Shown here piece by piece: positions 8,646 to 21,376 of a DNA stretch of 64,000 nucleotides (its first letter is position 1; every line of letters starts with the position of its first letter). Under the pieces are notes generated by a model that did not search any database, was not told where the DNA came from, and worked only from the letters and a program-made list of their open reading frames with translations. The stretch covers positions 6,329,184 through 6,393,183 of the forward strand of contig NC_033627.1 of assembly GCF_001540865.1 (NCBI RefSeq), written 5' to 3'. The stretch is from Ananas comosus (taxonomy: Eukaryota; Streptophyta; Magnoliopsida; Poales; Bromeliaceae). A program made the translations under genes and the position numbers.

Positions 8646-11600
8646 TGTCACGCCTCGACCTAGTGAAAGCCCGCCCAACGCGTGCACAGACCCGCCGTGT
8701 ACACCAAACATCCTCGATGTACACAAGGCGTCTACTAAAACAAGAATGAATAAGAGTAGAATCCTAATGAGGTTATCAGAGCGAGTGACATAAAATCACT
8801 AATAGTCTAACACAAGGACATCCACAATAAAAACATAAGTAATATAACTGAATCCAAAAGTCTAATGCATCTCTAAATCAAATACATAATACATCTTTTC
8901 CATAATACAAAAGGAAAGATGCCATAGGGTCCATCTATAATAACTCTGTAGAGGCTCTAGCTAGTTGCTAACCCCTTACCACGATCCCTAGCCTTTCCCA
9001 CCGCGAAAGGCTCTGAAACAAAAACCAACAACCAATGGGGGTGAGAACTATTAAACAATAGTTCCCAGTAGGTAAGCCGCCGAGAGTGGCGAAATACATC
9101 ACTAGGTCAACTGAGGCATGCTATAAGATGATAAGTAAACAACATATGAATAGCAAGTAATTTAAATAATTTAATTAATAAGTCATGCCTCTACCAAAGA
9201 TTTACTATCATGTATATGATGTTCTAATCTCACATAATCCACTATATGCCAATGCCGGTTTACATGCATGTTCATCATTTTCATAATGCTACAAGAAGTA
9301 AATTATGCTTTTCATTGCTATTCTATGCATGAGTCTATACTAATCAACATACGTGTAGGGATACTACCACTGGAGTAGTCAATGTCATGAATGACTAACA
9401 TAAAGTCCAAGTAATATGCATTATCATGCATGTCCACAAGTCTAACTAATATGCACTATCTAGTAGTGGTTTTCACATTATACTTTAGGTGTCAAAGTTC
9501 AATCTCGTCATGGATCTACACGTGTGTAATCAGGCTTGCGCCGTGCCTAATGGCCCCGTGGTAGTCAACATTCTCACCCTAGGAATGAGCCTCACCCACG
9601 ACATCCCACTTCGGCGCTCAATCCCGCATGGGCGAGCTTGTGTCGCGTAGGCTAACTCTAGAGTGCCAGCTTGTGGGGAGCGACCCTCACAAGCTTGTGC
9701 GAATGAGCACAATGGCCCACAAGCATGATCAATAGTGTCCAATCCTCGGTCATCATGTCTAAAATATGAAATAAGCACCAATGACCCAAAGGTCCAATAT
9801 AGTATTACATTGTCAAGGTTTAGTCATTTACTAAATTAAGTGTCACTACATGACGTTCATGTTTACTATGTCAAGCATAAGTCACTAATTCATGAGCATG
9901 TAAAACTTGTCATTATCCTATCTAGGATAGTTCACTACTTGTTCAAGTCTCAAATAAGGATTCACATATCCCACTATAACTAAAGGGTTTACTTTCTTAT
10001 GTCAAATGCAAAGGATTTCACAAGATATTCCCAAGATTCATAATGCATGTTATGCATATGTTTTCTACCAATGCCTCCACTCAAGGAGTAAACAAACTAT
10101 CATACAAATGATTCAATTCAATTACAGTTATATGCAATTATCCTTCTTATCATTCGCCCAAAGGTGGTAAAATCTCATTCCCTTATATCTAACACATGGA
10201 GTGCAATTATCAATCCCTAGATCGAATGCAATGTCACAATATCGAGTACTAGTTATTCAACTAGGTTCAATGCAATAAGTTTAGCTTCATATTGATATTA
10301 ATATGCACTATGTTACAATGTCACATTTATCTCATCTGCACAAGTATATTATTCATCATGTAAGATAACCATTTTTCTAGCCCACTCACTAGGTACCCTC
10401 CCAGGGGTGTATCATCATTCATTCTTTAACATACTTCCTAAGGTTACATAAAAGGAAATCATCATGAAGTGCTATTTAATGCACAAGTCCACATTGTCAG
10501 CCTCTACTACATAGAGCATAAATTTTTCTACACATACATGTATGAAGCATGTTTTCATAAATTCTACCATGTCTTAATTAAAATGAATATGCATCAATTT
10601 ATGTCTTATAACCATAGGGAAGACATAGAGGGAGTTTACCTATTTCGGTGAGGTCAAACCCACCGGATACTCCTCGAACCCTTTCGTTCCTTCGAACGAA
10701 ATTGTCCACTAAGCTTCTAGCACCCTAAGAGAATTTCTAAGAGGGTTACAAGCTTCAAACCAACAACATTCAAAAATACCCAAAAATCAAGCTTAAATAG
10801 GTAGAAAAATACCTTTACCCAAGAAGAACTTGATCAAAGTCCCAATCAAAGCTACAAAGCTTCGAATCCAACCTAAATGAGAGTTCTACAGCCATCAATT
10901 TAACCCCAAGGGCAACTAATTAAGAAACCCCAAATAAAATCCTAGTTTTCCCAAAACTAGGTTTTCATCTACAAATCTTGCAAAATTCACAAATATATGT
11001 TGCAAGAAGAGTACTAACCTTCAAGAAACCTCCAAATCAAGCTAACTTGAGCTAGAGTTGGAGTTTGATCATCAAACAAGTCCTCTCCTTCTCATCCAAG
11101 CCTCCTTCAAGGTCCACCAAACAAGCCACCATGAAGAGGAAGAAGAAAAAAGATCAAATTCCAAATCAAAAGAGGTTTGGGAGAGAAATCTAGAGAGAGA
11201 AAAGGAAAAACCTACCTTTTCCTTCTTTCAAGCTCAGCACAAATGGGGTTGTGGGGGAGAAAAGGGATTATATATACAAGTTGTAACAAATCCCAAAAGC
11301 CCCTCCAAACACCAAAAATTATTAACTTCACGAACTGCAATTTTTTGCACTGCGCACCGGTACTCGGGCAGGAGTACAGGTACCCGACAATAAACCATGC
11401 GCAACCTGAGCCTCTGCCAGGCTATTTTATATACAGCATACCGGTACTCGCCCGATGCACTACTTGTACCCGACTCCAGTACCGGTACTCGGTAACTCAG
11501 TACCGGTACCCAGCCCTCTCAGCCCAACCCGAGAGCAGCACCTCTCGGTTCGCACTGGGGTTCCGGTACCTCACCCAGGTACTGGTACTCAGCACCGCAA

Positions 11601-11756
11601 AACCTAAATTTCTAGATTTTGGTGGTAAGTACTTCTTCTCGCATTCTCGCAATGCGAGTAATGGGTTGGTACTCAGTCAACGACCTACAAAAACAGCAGG
11701 AATAGCTCGGAACACTATTCTAACACTGGAATCTTTCTATTTGCTAAAGTTCTACA
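8646..11756 (-). mobile_element. Solo LTR, Del-like gypsy family, 3.1 kb, TSD GGTCT
   Basis: The plus-strand ends are TGTCACGCCTCGACC at 8646 and AAAGTTCTACA at 11756, and GGTCT lies on both sides (8641-8645 and 11757-11761). There is no PBS, PPT or ORF of an element, so it is a solo LTR. In plus-strand coordinates it has the family blocks in reverse: GAGCGACCCTCACAAGC (about 9677), the CCCGTGGTAGTCAACAT block (about 9555) and the CAAACCCACCGG block (about 10657). It is longer than the other LTRs. The open frames in it are chance frames. Confidence 0.85.
11345..11600. repeat. GAGTACCGGTACTC palindrome island in the solo LTR
   Basis: At least seven related sites carry the core (A/G)(C/T)ACCGGTAC or a one- to three-base variant. 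They fall at about 11356, 11371, 11439, 11464, 11477, 11498 and 11551-11590. Counting from the sense start of the LTR (11756), the island spans about 150-400 bp, the same place as the islands in the other gypsy LTRs. Confidence 0.75.
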
Positions 11757-11761
11757 GGTCT

Positions 11762-12313
11762 TCTTTAAAGTCATGAGAAAAAAGTTTTCGTACTTGGCCC
11801 AGCATTTCGGACGCCTATTTGGCCTGGTTGAGACCGAGTTGAGAGGTCTTATGCTGATCTTTGGTATGAAGTTGGGATCTATAAAGCTATCCAAACTCTC
11901 GAGAACCCCTCTTCAAGCCGATAGTCTTTTTCTTACTGTGGCTTTATGTTTTTGATCTCCAATCTCTAATACTTTCTTCTTCAGGGCGAGTCCTTTCACC
12001 CCAGCCTTTTTTGATGTGGCGGTAATCATCGGTCTCCGTCCTCGCAGCATCGTTCTATCTATGGCTTACAATCATGATGGAGTGGCAGAGTTTGAGGCCT
12101 ATCTGGATCTGAAGGTGAACCTTGCTTACACAAAGTTTATGCGGCGGTTCGTAGGTCAGGGCCCCACTCCGATCACCAATAAGGAGCATGCTGCCTTCTT
12201 CCTCTACTGGCTCTGCCACAATCTCTTCTGCGAGACCGCTCGCAGAAGATTAATCTAGACTTTGCCTCTATCACTGTTGCGCTGGCCAACGGCGAAAAAC
12301 TAGCACTCGGCTC
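11762..12313 (+). pseudogene. Antisense plant-mobile-domain (PMD) ORF of the Tat relic, first segment
   Basis: The conceptual product around 12010-12250 has AVIIGLRPRS, then a spacer, then KEHAAFFLYWLCHNLFC. This pattern (a locus-specific V-I-GLRP motif and an E-H-A-F-L-YWL-K-FC block) matches the aminotransferase-like plant mobile domain found in transposon ORFs and MAIL-type plant proteins. Upstream, 11773-11955 is a further open stretch in the same direction. The frame is broken by stops near 11955 and after 12258, then continues as ALANGEKLALG up to the TRIM at 12314. It is a pseudogene in an old transposon, not a host gene. Confidence 0.6.
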
Positions 12314-12844
12314 TGTAACGACCCAACCCGCCAGCAATAATAACTCGTTGGGCCTAAACACTGGCTCAAAATGCTTAAGCCCGGTTATTATTACTAGTGT
12401 CTAAGTGTCTTATATAGTCAATCACATCTCCATTTCTATCTAATGTGGGATTATTGGGGTGTGACAGGCTCCCCCCATTAAGGCCCTAACGTTCTTATCA
12501 GTCCAATCACACACATTGTCGAAGATCACCAGGCAATGTGAGACTCGTTTCACTAGCCTTATCATCTAGACCCTGTCATAGCTAGTCACCTTGTCATTCA
12601 GACTCCAGCATAGTCTATCACTTTGTCTTTCACACCCTAACTCAGTCGAGACTGACCACACATTTTCGACTAGTGAACCGGTTCTTATACCAAATGTAAT
12701 GACCCAACATGCCAGCAACAATAAATTGTTGGGCCCAAACACTGGCCCAAAATGCTTAAGTCCAGTTATTATTACTAGTGTGTAAGTCTCTTATATACTC
12801 AATCACATCCCCATTCCTATTCGATGGATTTTTGGGGTGTGACA
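12314..12844 (-). mobile_element. TRIM (terminal-repeat retrotransposon in miniature)
   Basis: Two direct repeats of about 150 bp (12314-12466 and 12695-12844) start TGTAA(C/T)GACCCAAC and end GGGGTGTGACA on the plus strand. They flank an internal part of only about 230 bp with no coding capacity. Read on the minus strand, TTTGGTATAAGAACC follows one repeat (PBS-like, initiator Met type), and the purine tract AATGGGGGGAGCC precedes the other (PPT). So the element is minus-oriented. The flanking 5-mers are GGCTC (12309-12313) and GGTAC (12845-12849), a TSD with two mismatches. It must use enzymes of other elements to move. Confidence 0.87.
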
Positions 12845-13819
12845 GGTACATACTTCCTCTTTTTTCTCTACCGAGATACCTCTGAGTCGATCAAACCTCT
12901 GCCGTCGAAAAATGGCGTGGTAATCGGCTCTAGCTACGGTGTTCTCTGGTTTTTTCAACTTTGCCTGCAGCTCTATTTTTCGACCCTGTGCCAAACCCCC
13001 TTGTACTAGATTTGGCTCCTAATTTAGATACATGCATATTAGCCCTTTACTGTCCAAAGCTCCTTACTTCGAGCCAGTCTGTCGATTTTCTATCTTACTT
13101 CCAGGTCTTCTACGCCAAGGAACAACGACAATTTATCAGATGGTCCTTTTTTGGAGAGTAATTGATCGGCCCGGTTTGGTTTATTGTTCAATTCAAGGCT
13201 GTCTAGAACTAGCAAGCCTCCTCCAATTCCATCGAACATTCTATGATATGGTACTCTTTTTTGGCCCCACCCACGGGATCTTCATGTTAGCCTTAAAACT
13301 CGCTCCATGTTGACGCCGAGCTCTGAGGTTTATTGCCCTCTTTACGCAGTGTGTCAATTTGGATTTGTCAAGGCTATCCCGGCTTTATCCAAATTCTTCA
13401 CGGCCAACACTGCCCGTAACCGTCCTACTACGAATGGAGCAGCCGAAGCAGATTGGCTCTCGACTATGAGAAATCGCCTCAGGCGCTTTTTTATCCCTAT
13501 TATGAGTTTTCAGTCGAATCACATGGTGTTAGCCGATCTCTACTTTCAGATGCTTGGGAAAGCTTCCGTGAAATTATTTTTTCAGGATGCTTGGGAAAGC
13601 TTCTGTGAGATTATTTTTTCTAAGACCTTATCTCACTGCCTCCACAACATCCTTTATACAAAAGGTATTTTATCTTTTTTTTGATTCGATTCTGTTTCTC
13701 TTTCTTTCTTTAATTTCTTTTGTTTGCTTTAGTCGGTACTTCTACATGTTAAAAAAGCTGCACCGGACTCTCCAAAACAAAAGAATTCAGGTGAGGATTC
13801 CAACAAGGATCTAGAAGTC
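12845..13819 (+). pseudogene. Antisense PMD ORF of the Tat relic, second segment
   Basis: Coding-like sequence resumes right after the TRIM with GTYFLFFLYRD and continues through FLSYFQVFYAKEQ (about 13089) and LVYCSIQGCLELASLLQF (about 13174). Later parts at 13300-13690 are frame-shifted, and a 28-bp near-duplicate, GATGCTTGGGAAAGCTTC, occurs at 13549 and 13585. The stretch 13690-13810 is pyrimidine-rich, intron-like. The segment ends at the TSD of the 10-kb element and continues at 23905. Confidence 0.5.
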
Positions 13820-16259
13820 TGTAGCACACTGGACTTTTGCAAATTGCGAGGTTCGAGTGTTTGATGTGTGCTCTGAACTTTTCCACACTTGGTGGAAGGC
13901 CGTAGATGGTATTCCGGCCTAAAAGTTCGATCTCTAGAGTTTTGACTTAGTTCTGAGAGTTTTCACTCTCGGGGACCGGTCCCTGATATGAGAGACCGGT
14001 CCCTTCAGTTCAGTGTTGCGCAGCTAGCGAGGCAACCGGTCCCTGGCAGGCGAGACCGATCCCCGAGCGCGTCTGTGCGGGGAGAGACCGGTCCCGTGCG
14101 GGGAGAGACCGATTCCCGAACGTTGGATTTTCGAGGCAGGCTGAGAGACCGGTCCCAAGTCGGGGAGACCGGTCCCTCTGGGTGAAAACTGTCCAGACCG
14201 GGCTGATGTGAATTTGAGTTTTTGAGGGGCTTTTCTGGATTTTGTTGCATTAGATGGTCTATATGGCCCTTCCACTCTCTTCCCTCCTCATTTCTCCCCT
14301 TCACACCAATTCTAGAGAGAGAAGAAGAGAGGGAGAAGAAGAGAAAGAAGAAGGAGAAGGATAGGATCTTGCTTGGAGGCCTTGGAGCATCATCTTCTTC
14401 CTTATTTTTCACCTTTGGGGGACTTAGAGCTTGCTTTTGAAGCTTGGTGGTGGACCAATCTTCAACCCTTGAGGATCTTGGACTTGGTTTGGAGCTTCTT
14501 AGAGGTATGTGACTAGTTCTTCTCCTCTAGATCCTAGTTTTGAAGCTTTTTGTTTGATGAAACCCTAAATTGGGATTCTAAGGTTAGATTTGGGGCTTTT
14601 CAGTTTTGAGGGCCTTGAAACCTAATTGATGGGTTTGGAACCTTTATTTAGGTTGAATTTGTTGAACTCTAACTCCCATTTGGAGCTTGAGAGAGGATTT
14701 CTTCACTTAGGTGAGTTTTTCTCCACCTTAGCCTATGTTGCTTGTTGATTGAGCTTAGGGTTGATCGTAAGATTTGTTTGACCCTTGTTCCTACATCTTT
14801 AGGGTGCTAGGAGACTAGTCGACACCTTCGTCGGGGCTTACGAAGGGTTTCGATATCTTCGGTGGGTTTGACTTCATGAAAATGGAGCAAAATGGCCCTT
14901 ATGCTTTCTAAACTCTTCGTAAAGTCTTTTTAAGAGCAAATCCATGTTAAACATGATTTATGTGAATTTTAGAACACTTGAAATGCATGCTTTATGTATC
15001 ATGAAATTGCACTCTATATAGTAGAGCTATATGTGTAGACTGCATGCATTATGAAGGGTAGTTGACCTTGCAAGTTGAGAACATGTCTCATATGTTTGAA
15101 ATGAGTAGAATTATGTATTCAGAATATAAATGCCATGCTTGGACTCATCGAACAATAGTGTCATAAAGGGGCACTTGAAACTAGTAAATTATGAAAATGT
15201 AACATAGAGACATAGTGATAGGCCATCGGACATCGACTATATTCCATGTTAGAGACATGACGACATAGTGATAGGCCTCTGTGACATTCGATATATTCCA
15301 TGTTTTAGACATGAGGACTTGGTACTTGAGACAGATTTATACGCATGCTTGCCATTGTGCTCATTCGCACATACTTGTGAGGGTCGCTCCCTACAAGCTG
15401 GCACTCCGGAGTTGGCCATCGCGATACGTTCGCCATGCGGGACTGGGCGCCGAAGTGGATTGCCGTGGGAAAGGCTCATTCGTAGGATGGGGATGTTGAC
15501 TACCACGGGGCCATTAGGCACGGTAAAGCCAGACATCCTTCGGATGGGTCTTATGCCAGACAGCCTTCGGATGGGTCTTATCAAAGTTGAACTATAAACA
15601 ATTAAAGTGACAAGTGGACATTGATTAGAATAGTAAACAATGACATCTTTACTATTTACATTGTGGACATTGGATTAGTTGCATACTTAGGCATTTGCAT
15701 GTTGGATACTCTTGTGCACGTACTTGTAGTAATTGCCTTCTTACTTATGCAAATCATACTAAGTAGAGATATCATGGTTGAATAGTATTCATATTTATTT
15801 CCTAATTGTTCTTATCGCTTTGGCTTACACTTGTACACTGACCCACTTTTGTAGTTTTGGGCCTAGTGGCGCATTTCACTGAAGTCAGTAATTGACCACT
15901 GGAAACTATTATTCAATAGTTCTCACGCCCCTGTTTCCTTTTCAAAGCCTTCGGGACCGGCGGAGGCACGGGATCGTGGCAAGGGTGTCGCGTAGCTAGC
16001 TCGGAGAGAGTTCGTTTTGAGATAGGTGGTTACTCCTTCTTTGTTTGTGTTAGAGAGAGGGAGAGATTTTGCACCATGTATAGAGAGACCACCTTGTATT
16101 CAGTTTAGCACTTGTTATGGGACTCATTTTGTTTTATCTTATGTTTTACTTAGTGGTTGCTCTATTTACCGCTTTATTTTAGACGCCTTATATGTTTTTG
16201 ACGTACGGCGGGTCTGAACACGCGCCGGGCGGGCTTCCGCTAGATCCCAAGGGGTGACA
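13820..16259 (+). mobile_element. 5' LTR of the 10-kb Del-like element (2440 bp)
   Basis: It starts TGTAGCACACTGG and ends AAGGGGTGACA. Compared with the 3' LTR it lacks 78 bp (junction near 16156) and about 8 bp near 15930; these explain nearly all of the 88-bp length difference. A two-copy 26-bp repeat with CCAGACA(G/T)CCTTCGG lies at about 15529-15585. The polyadenylation and transcription start sites cannot be fixed from sequence. Confidence 0.93.
13971..14175. repeat. ACCGGT palindrome island, 5' LTR
   Basis: Eight sites, mostly in GAGACCGGTCCC context, lie at 13975, 13995, 14035, 14055, 14087, 14108, 14148 and 14168. Six are intact ACCGGT, and two (14055 and 14108) are ACCGAT. The island is 155-353 bp from the LTR start. 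Confidence 0.9.
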
Positions 16260-16265
16260 GATTAG

Positions 16266-16279
16266 TTTGGTATCAGTGC
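16266..16279 (+). other. PBS of the 10-kb Del-like element
   Basis: TTTGGTATCAGTGCC begins seven bases inside the 5' LTR. It matches the initiator tRNA-Met complement with one change (A to T in the CAGAGC part). Confidence 0.85.
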
Positions 16280-16599
16280 CTAGGGTTGAGTCTTAGTGGA
16301 CCTAGCAAACCTTAGGGCGGTTGGACTATAGGAATAGGCTCGTGAGAGACGAGGTCTATTTGACATGTAAGCGAAAGTATCTCGATTGGGTATTTTGGAT
16401 AACTGTAGGAAGCAGAGTTGAATCGAAGTGTATAGCTCCTAACTTCGCGGAGGGTTACGTTGGCTGCTGACAACGTAATATCGGGAGTTAGTAGTGAAGC
16501 ACACTTCCTTACTTTCGCTTGATTTGGGTATTGTCTATTTTGAGCGGGGATGCGATAGCGTAGGTTTGCTAACTTACGCTTTTATGGTGTTGTAGTGCG

Positions 16600-18000
16600 A
16601 TGCCGATCACACGCTCCCAATCTGCCGGAGCGGATAACGCGGAGAATCTGGAGGAGGTCGAGACCTCCGCTACCTCCGGATCCAGCGAGGTCCGTGAGCT
16701 GAGGAGCCAGCTGGCGACTCTCACCGGCTTGGTGATGCAGCAGGTAGAGGCGGCCCGACAGCAGATTGATGCGGCGCGCCGATAGGAGGCACGGATGAAG
16801 CGCCTGGAGGACCTTCTTCTACAGCAGGCGGCGGCTTCCAGGGAGACCCAGGCCCCTACACTGCCAGCACCAGTTGTAGATGTGGCACCGAGAGCACCGT
16901 CCCTTGCGCCTAGTTCGTCGCGTGCGACGCCCGTGGCCGCGCCTCAGGAGGAGGCTTTGGCGGCGCCACCTATTCAGGCACCCCCGATTGGAGCCGTTTT
17001 CCCCGTGTTGGTTGAGGGGGCAGAGCGGGACCGACTGATGGAACGCCTTAATGAGTTCAGGAAGTGCAACCCCACGATTTTCGATGGTGAGAAGGTCGAT
17101 TACTGGATCGTGGAAAAGTGGTTGATGCACATGGAGAAGCTCTTCCGCGACACCTTCGTGGAGGAGAGGGATCGAGTTTGGCTCGCCACACACCATCTGG
17201 ACGGCGAGACCTATCGTTGGTGGTTGTATCTCCAGGAGAACCCCAGCATTGATTTGGCAGCTATCATGTGGAAGAAGTTCAAGGAGCTTCTACTGGCGCA
17301 CTACTTCCCGACTAGCGTCAAGCACAAGATGGAGCAGGATCTGCGCAACTTGCGCCAAGGTGATCGGACTGTGGCCGAGTACGAGCGGGAGTTTTCTCGG
17401 CTTCTGCATTGTGTGCCCTTCGTCGTGCGGGACGACGAGGACAAGGCCCGCATCTTCGAGCAAGGGTTGCGATCGTCGATCTTCCGGTTTGTGCAATCCT
17501 CTAACCTCCAAACCTACCGGGAGGTGGTGGACCATGCGCTCATAGTGGAGAGCGACGCAGCGGAGGTCCAGGAGCGACGAGAGGCGTTGGACAAAGGTAA
17601 GGCCAAGAGGCCTGCGGCTGAGGGTGCGAGCCAGACGCACTCTAGGAGGCCGCCGAAGCATCCTAGGAGCCAGCAGCATGGACGCGGCTCAGCAGCGCAA
17701 CGAGGAGGATCTGACCGACGTCGGCCCTCCCCGTGTGTGATCTGTGGTAGTCCTCATCACCCATCGCAGTGTCCGCAGCGGGCGGGCAGGTGCTTCCAGT
17801 GTGGCCAGGAGGGCCACGTGCGGACTGAGTGCCCGAGAGGTTCTTCACCGGCACCGTCGACTGCGTCGGCACTGGCTCTACCAGCCGCCAGCCACGGGAC
17901 TCCTTCAACACAGTACCAGCCTGGGCGGCCACCCGTCCAGCGCCAGAGCGAGGGATTTCGGCAGGCCCTGAGTGGGCATCTGTATGACGCTAAGACTTAG
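16600..18000 (+). pseudogene. gag of the 10-kb Del-like element, two premature stops
   Basis: The frame begins MPITRSQSAGADNAE at 16600. The retrotransposon-gag core (FDGEKVDYWIVEKWLMHMEKLF to YEREFSRLLHCVPFVVRDDEDKA) lies at about 17070-17450. A CCHC knuckle, CFQCGQEGHVRTEC, is near 17790-17830, after a CVICGSPHHPSQC motif. A TAG at 16783 follows DAARR, where a sister copy at 52.4 kb reads Q or R codons through. A second TAG at 17998 separates gag from protease, where the copy at 48.3 kb reads TKEAAAAE straight through. So gag and pol were one frame, and both stops are decay. Confidence 0.9.
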
Positions 18001-21000
18001 AAGGCGGCAGCAGCCGAGGATGTGGTTGCAGGTATCATTTTACTTGATGGCATTAGAGTTCGTGCTTTATTTGATACCAGTGCATCGCATTCATTTATAG
18101 ATCGGCTGTTTGCCGAGTTACATGGCATCCCTTTGGTTTCTTTGTTGCATCCGGGACATGTTGTAGTACCCGACCACACTCTGGATATTAGAGAGTATTG
18201 CCCTAGTTGCCCCGTTCGAGTAGGAGATTGGATCATGCCCGTAGATTTGCTAGCCCTGCGAAAGCTAGGGGATTTCGATGTGGTCTTGGATATGGATTGG
18301 CTAACCAAGTATTATGCCACAATAGATTGGAAGAGTCACACGGTTACTTTTAGAGAATCGGGACAGACTGAGGTTGTGTTTAGAGGATGCCGGAGTTCGC
18401 TTTTTGCGATGTCGATCAGCTCGTCTCGAGCTAGGCAGCTGATCAGTCAAGGATGTGTAGCCTACTTGGCTAGTGTTGTGTTGAGGGGCGAGGATGACAC
18501 CCCTAGGATTGAGGATATCTCAGTGGTACGGGAGTTTCAGGATGTGTTTCCAGCGGGGTTACCGGGTATGCCACCCGATAGGGAGATCGAGTTTGTGGTA
18601 GATCTCGTTCCTGGAACTACCCCAATCTCGAAGGCACCCTATAGGATGGCACCGGCGGAACTGAAGGAGCTGAGGGCACAGCTACAAGATTTGTTGGACA
18701 AAGGCTTCATTCGACCAAGCGTCTCGCCTTGGGGAGCACCAGTTTTGTTCGTCAAGAAAAAGGACGGATCACTTCGCCTGTGCGTCGATTATCGTGAACT
18801 TAATAAAGTCACGATCAAGAATAAGTATCCGTTGCCGAGGATCGACGACTTGTTTGATCAGCTTCAAGGATCGTGTGTGTATTCCAAGATAGACTTACAG
18901 TCAGGATACCACCAACTAAAGATCAAACTCGAGGATGTATCGAAGACCGCTTTCAGAATACGTTATGGATATTATGAGTTCACAGTGATGCCGTTCGGGC
19001 TTACTAATGTCCCAGCAGCTTTTATGGATCTGATGAACCGTGTCTTCAAGCCTTACTTGGACAGATTTGTCGTGGTGTTCATTGACGACATTTTGGTTTA
19101 TTCCCGAAGTGACACAGATCACGAGGAACATCTGAGGCTTGTACTTCAAATGCTACGGGAAAAGGAGCTTTATGCCAAGTTGAGAAAGTGTGAATTTTGG
19201 CTTCAAGAGGTATCCTTCCTTGGACATTTGATATCGGGATCGGGTATAGCCGTGGATCCTAAGAAGATTGAAGCAATCAAGGATTGGTCGAGACCGACGA
19301 GCGTTACGGAGATACGGAGCTTCCTTGGATTGGCCGGTTACTATCGGAGGTTTGTTGAGGGGTTCGCTAAGCTATCTACTCCCCTCACAAGGCTCACGCA
19401 TAAAGGTGTCAAGTTCATTTGGAATGATGCATGCGAGAGAAGCTTCCAAGAGTTGAAGCAAAGATTGACGACCGCCCCGATCCTGACCCTACCTGTTGCT
19501 GGAGCAGGGTATGTGGTTTATAGCGATGCATCTCTTAACGGATTGGGCTGTGTGTTGATGCAGGGTGGCAAGGTGATCGCGTATGCTTCGCGCCAACTGA
19601 AGGAAAATGAAAAGAATTATCCTACGCACGATTTGGAGTTGGCGGCCGTAGTCTTCGCATTGAAGTTATGGCGCCACTACTTATATGGTGAGCGGTGCGA
19701 AGTATATACGGATCACAAGAGTTTGAAATATTTGTTTACTCAGAATGAGTTGAACTTGAGGCAGCGCAGATAGTTGGAGCTACTCAAGGATTACGATTTG
19801 ACTATTCTTTACTACCTGGGCAAGGCTAACGTGGTGGCGGATGCGCTAAGTAGGAAATCAACTGAAAACATAGCGATGCATGTTGTTACACAACCGCAGT
19901 TGATCGAGCAAATGAAGCGGTTGGAGTTGGAGGTGGTGACTCCGGACACACCTTTGCGATTGATGACCTTAGTAGCGCAACCTATACTCTTGGATAGAAT
20001 TAAAGAGAAGCAAGCTTCCGATATGGAGTTGCAAAAGGTTAAAGGTAAAATGATTAATGGTTGCATCGGCGACTTCCTTGTGGATGACCAAGGATTGATG
20101 CGTTTCCGTGGGCGGATTTGTGTACCGGCGGAATCAGGAATTAAAGAGGATATTCTTCAATAAGCGCACCGAGCGCCCTATGCTATACATCCGGGCGGCA
20201 CCAAGATGTACAAGGACTTAAAGTTGCTTTATTGGTGGCTCGGGATGAAAAAGGACGTTGGCGAGTTTGTAGCTCGTTGTCTAACTTGCCAACAGGTAAA
20301 GGCTGAGCATCGATTACCCTATATGGGTGATCGTGGATAGGTTGACGAAGTCAGCGCACTTCATACCTATTCATACTACTTGGACCAGAGAGAAGCTCGC
20401 ACAAGTGTACCTTGATGAGATTTTGTGACTTCATGGAGTGCCTACATCGATAGTATCGGATCGAGACACTCGGTTTGTGTCTCACTTTTGGAGGAGTCTG
20501 CAGGACGCCTTGGGCACCCGACTGGACTTCAGCACTGCTTTCCACCCTCAGAGTGACGGGCAGTCGGAGCGCACCATCCAGACTTTAGACGATATGCTCC
20601 GAGATTGTGTGATAGACTTCTAGGGAGGATGGTCGCAGCATCTACCGACGGTGGAGTTTGCTTATAACAACAGTTATCAAGCAAGCATCAAGATGGCGCC
20701 CTTCGAAGCACTTTATGGACGGAAGTGTAGATCGCCACTTCATTGGAGTGAAGTTGGTGAGAGATTGGCATTAGGCCCTGATGTGTTCAAGGAAGCTGAG
20801 GACAAGGTTCGAATTGCTCGGGAGCGACTTGTGACGGCGCAGAGTAGACAGAGGAGCTATGCCGACCGACGACGGCGAGACTTGGAGTTCCAAGTTGGAG
20901 ACCATGTTTTCTTGAAGGTCTCGTCGACTAGAGGGATCAAAAGATTTGGGATTCGGGGTAAGTTGAGTCCATATTTTATTGGACCGTATGAGATCTTGGA

Positions 21001-21322
21001 ACGTGTAGGTCCGGTAGCGTATTGACTTGCTCTACCACCGAACCTATCTGGCGTGTACAACGTCTTTCATGTATCGGTCCTTCGGAAGTATGTCTTCGAA
21101 CAGACTCACGTGTTGGATGCTATACCTGTGGAGTTACGGGACGACTTGAGCTTCGAGGAGCAACCAGTGAGGATTTTGGCTCGCGAGGTGCGGAAACTAC
21201 GGAATCGGGATATTCCGTATGTGAAGGTCCTTTGGAGCAACCACGGGAAGCGGGAGGCCACGTGGGAGCTAGAGAGTGCGCTGCGGGAGCGCTATCCCCA
21301 TCTTTTTCAGATGGAGCTTTGA
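18001..21322 (+). pseudogene. pol of the 10-kb Del-like element (PR, RT, RNase H, IN, chromodomain), decayed
   Basis: Protease has [11 protein letters not shown] at about 18067; the DTG active-site triplet is DTS here, so it is probably inactive. RT runs from about 18600 with FIDDILVYS near 19080, and RNase H ([24 protein letters not shown]) follows. A TAG at 19771 replaces a W codon, and a TAA at 20161 replaces an E codon. About 105 bp is missing near 20313, between the integrase zinc finger (LTCQQVKAEHR) and its first Asp (WVIVDRL), which shifts the frame. SDRDTRF and SERTIQTL of the catalytic core remain. Further stops are at 20621 (TAG) and 21022 (TGA). The C-terminal VKVLWSNHGKREATWELE tail at about 21220 is chromodomain-like. 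Confidence 0.9.
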
Positions 21323-21361
21323 GGTATGTTGTGGTTTTGAGTTTCGCGGACGAAACTCCTT

Positions 21362-21376
21362 TTTAGGAGGGGTGAA
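21362..21376 (+). other. Polypurine tract of the 10-kb Del-like element
   Basis: TTTAGGAGGGGTGAA lies directly before the 3' LTR. The same tract precedes the LTRs at 42650 and, on the minus strand, at 55610. Confidence 0.85.

Noticed and set aside
13971..14190. Regularly spaced palindromes resembling a CRISPR array
   Set aside because: The repeats are only 6-16 bp, unevenly spaced, occur within LTRs of a plant genome, and have no cas genes.
20438..21060. Separate small genes in the integrase region
   Set aside because: They are pieces of one pol separated by stop codons that the sister copy at 55666-57336 lacks.
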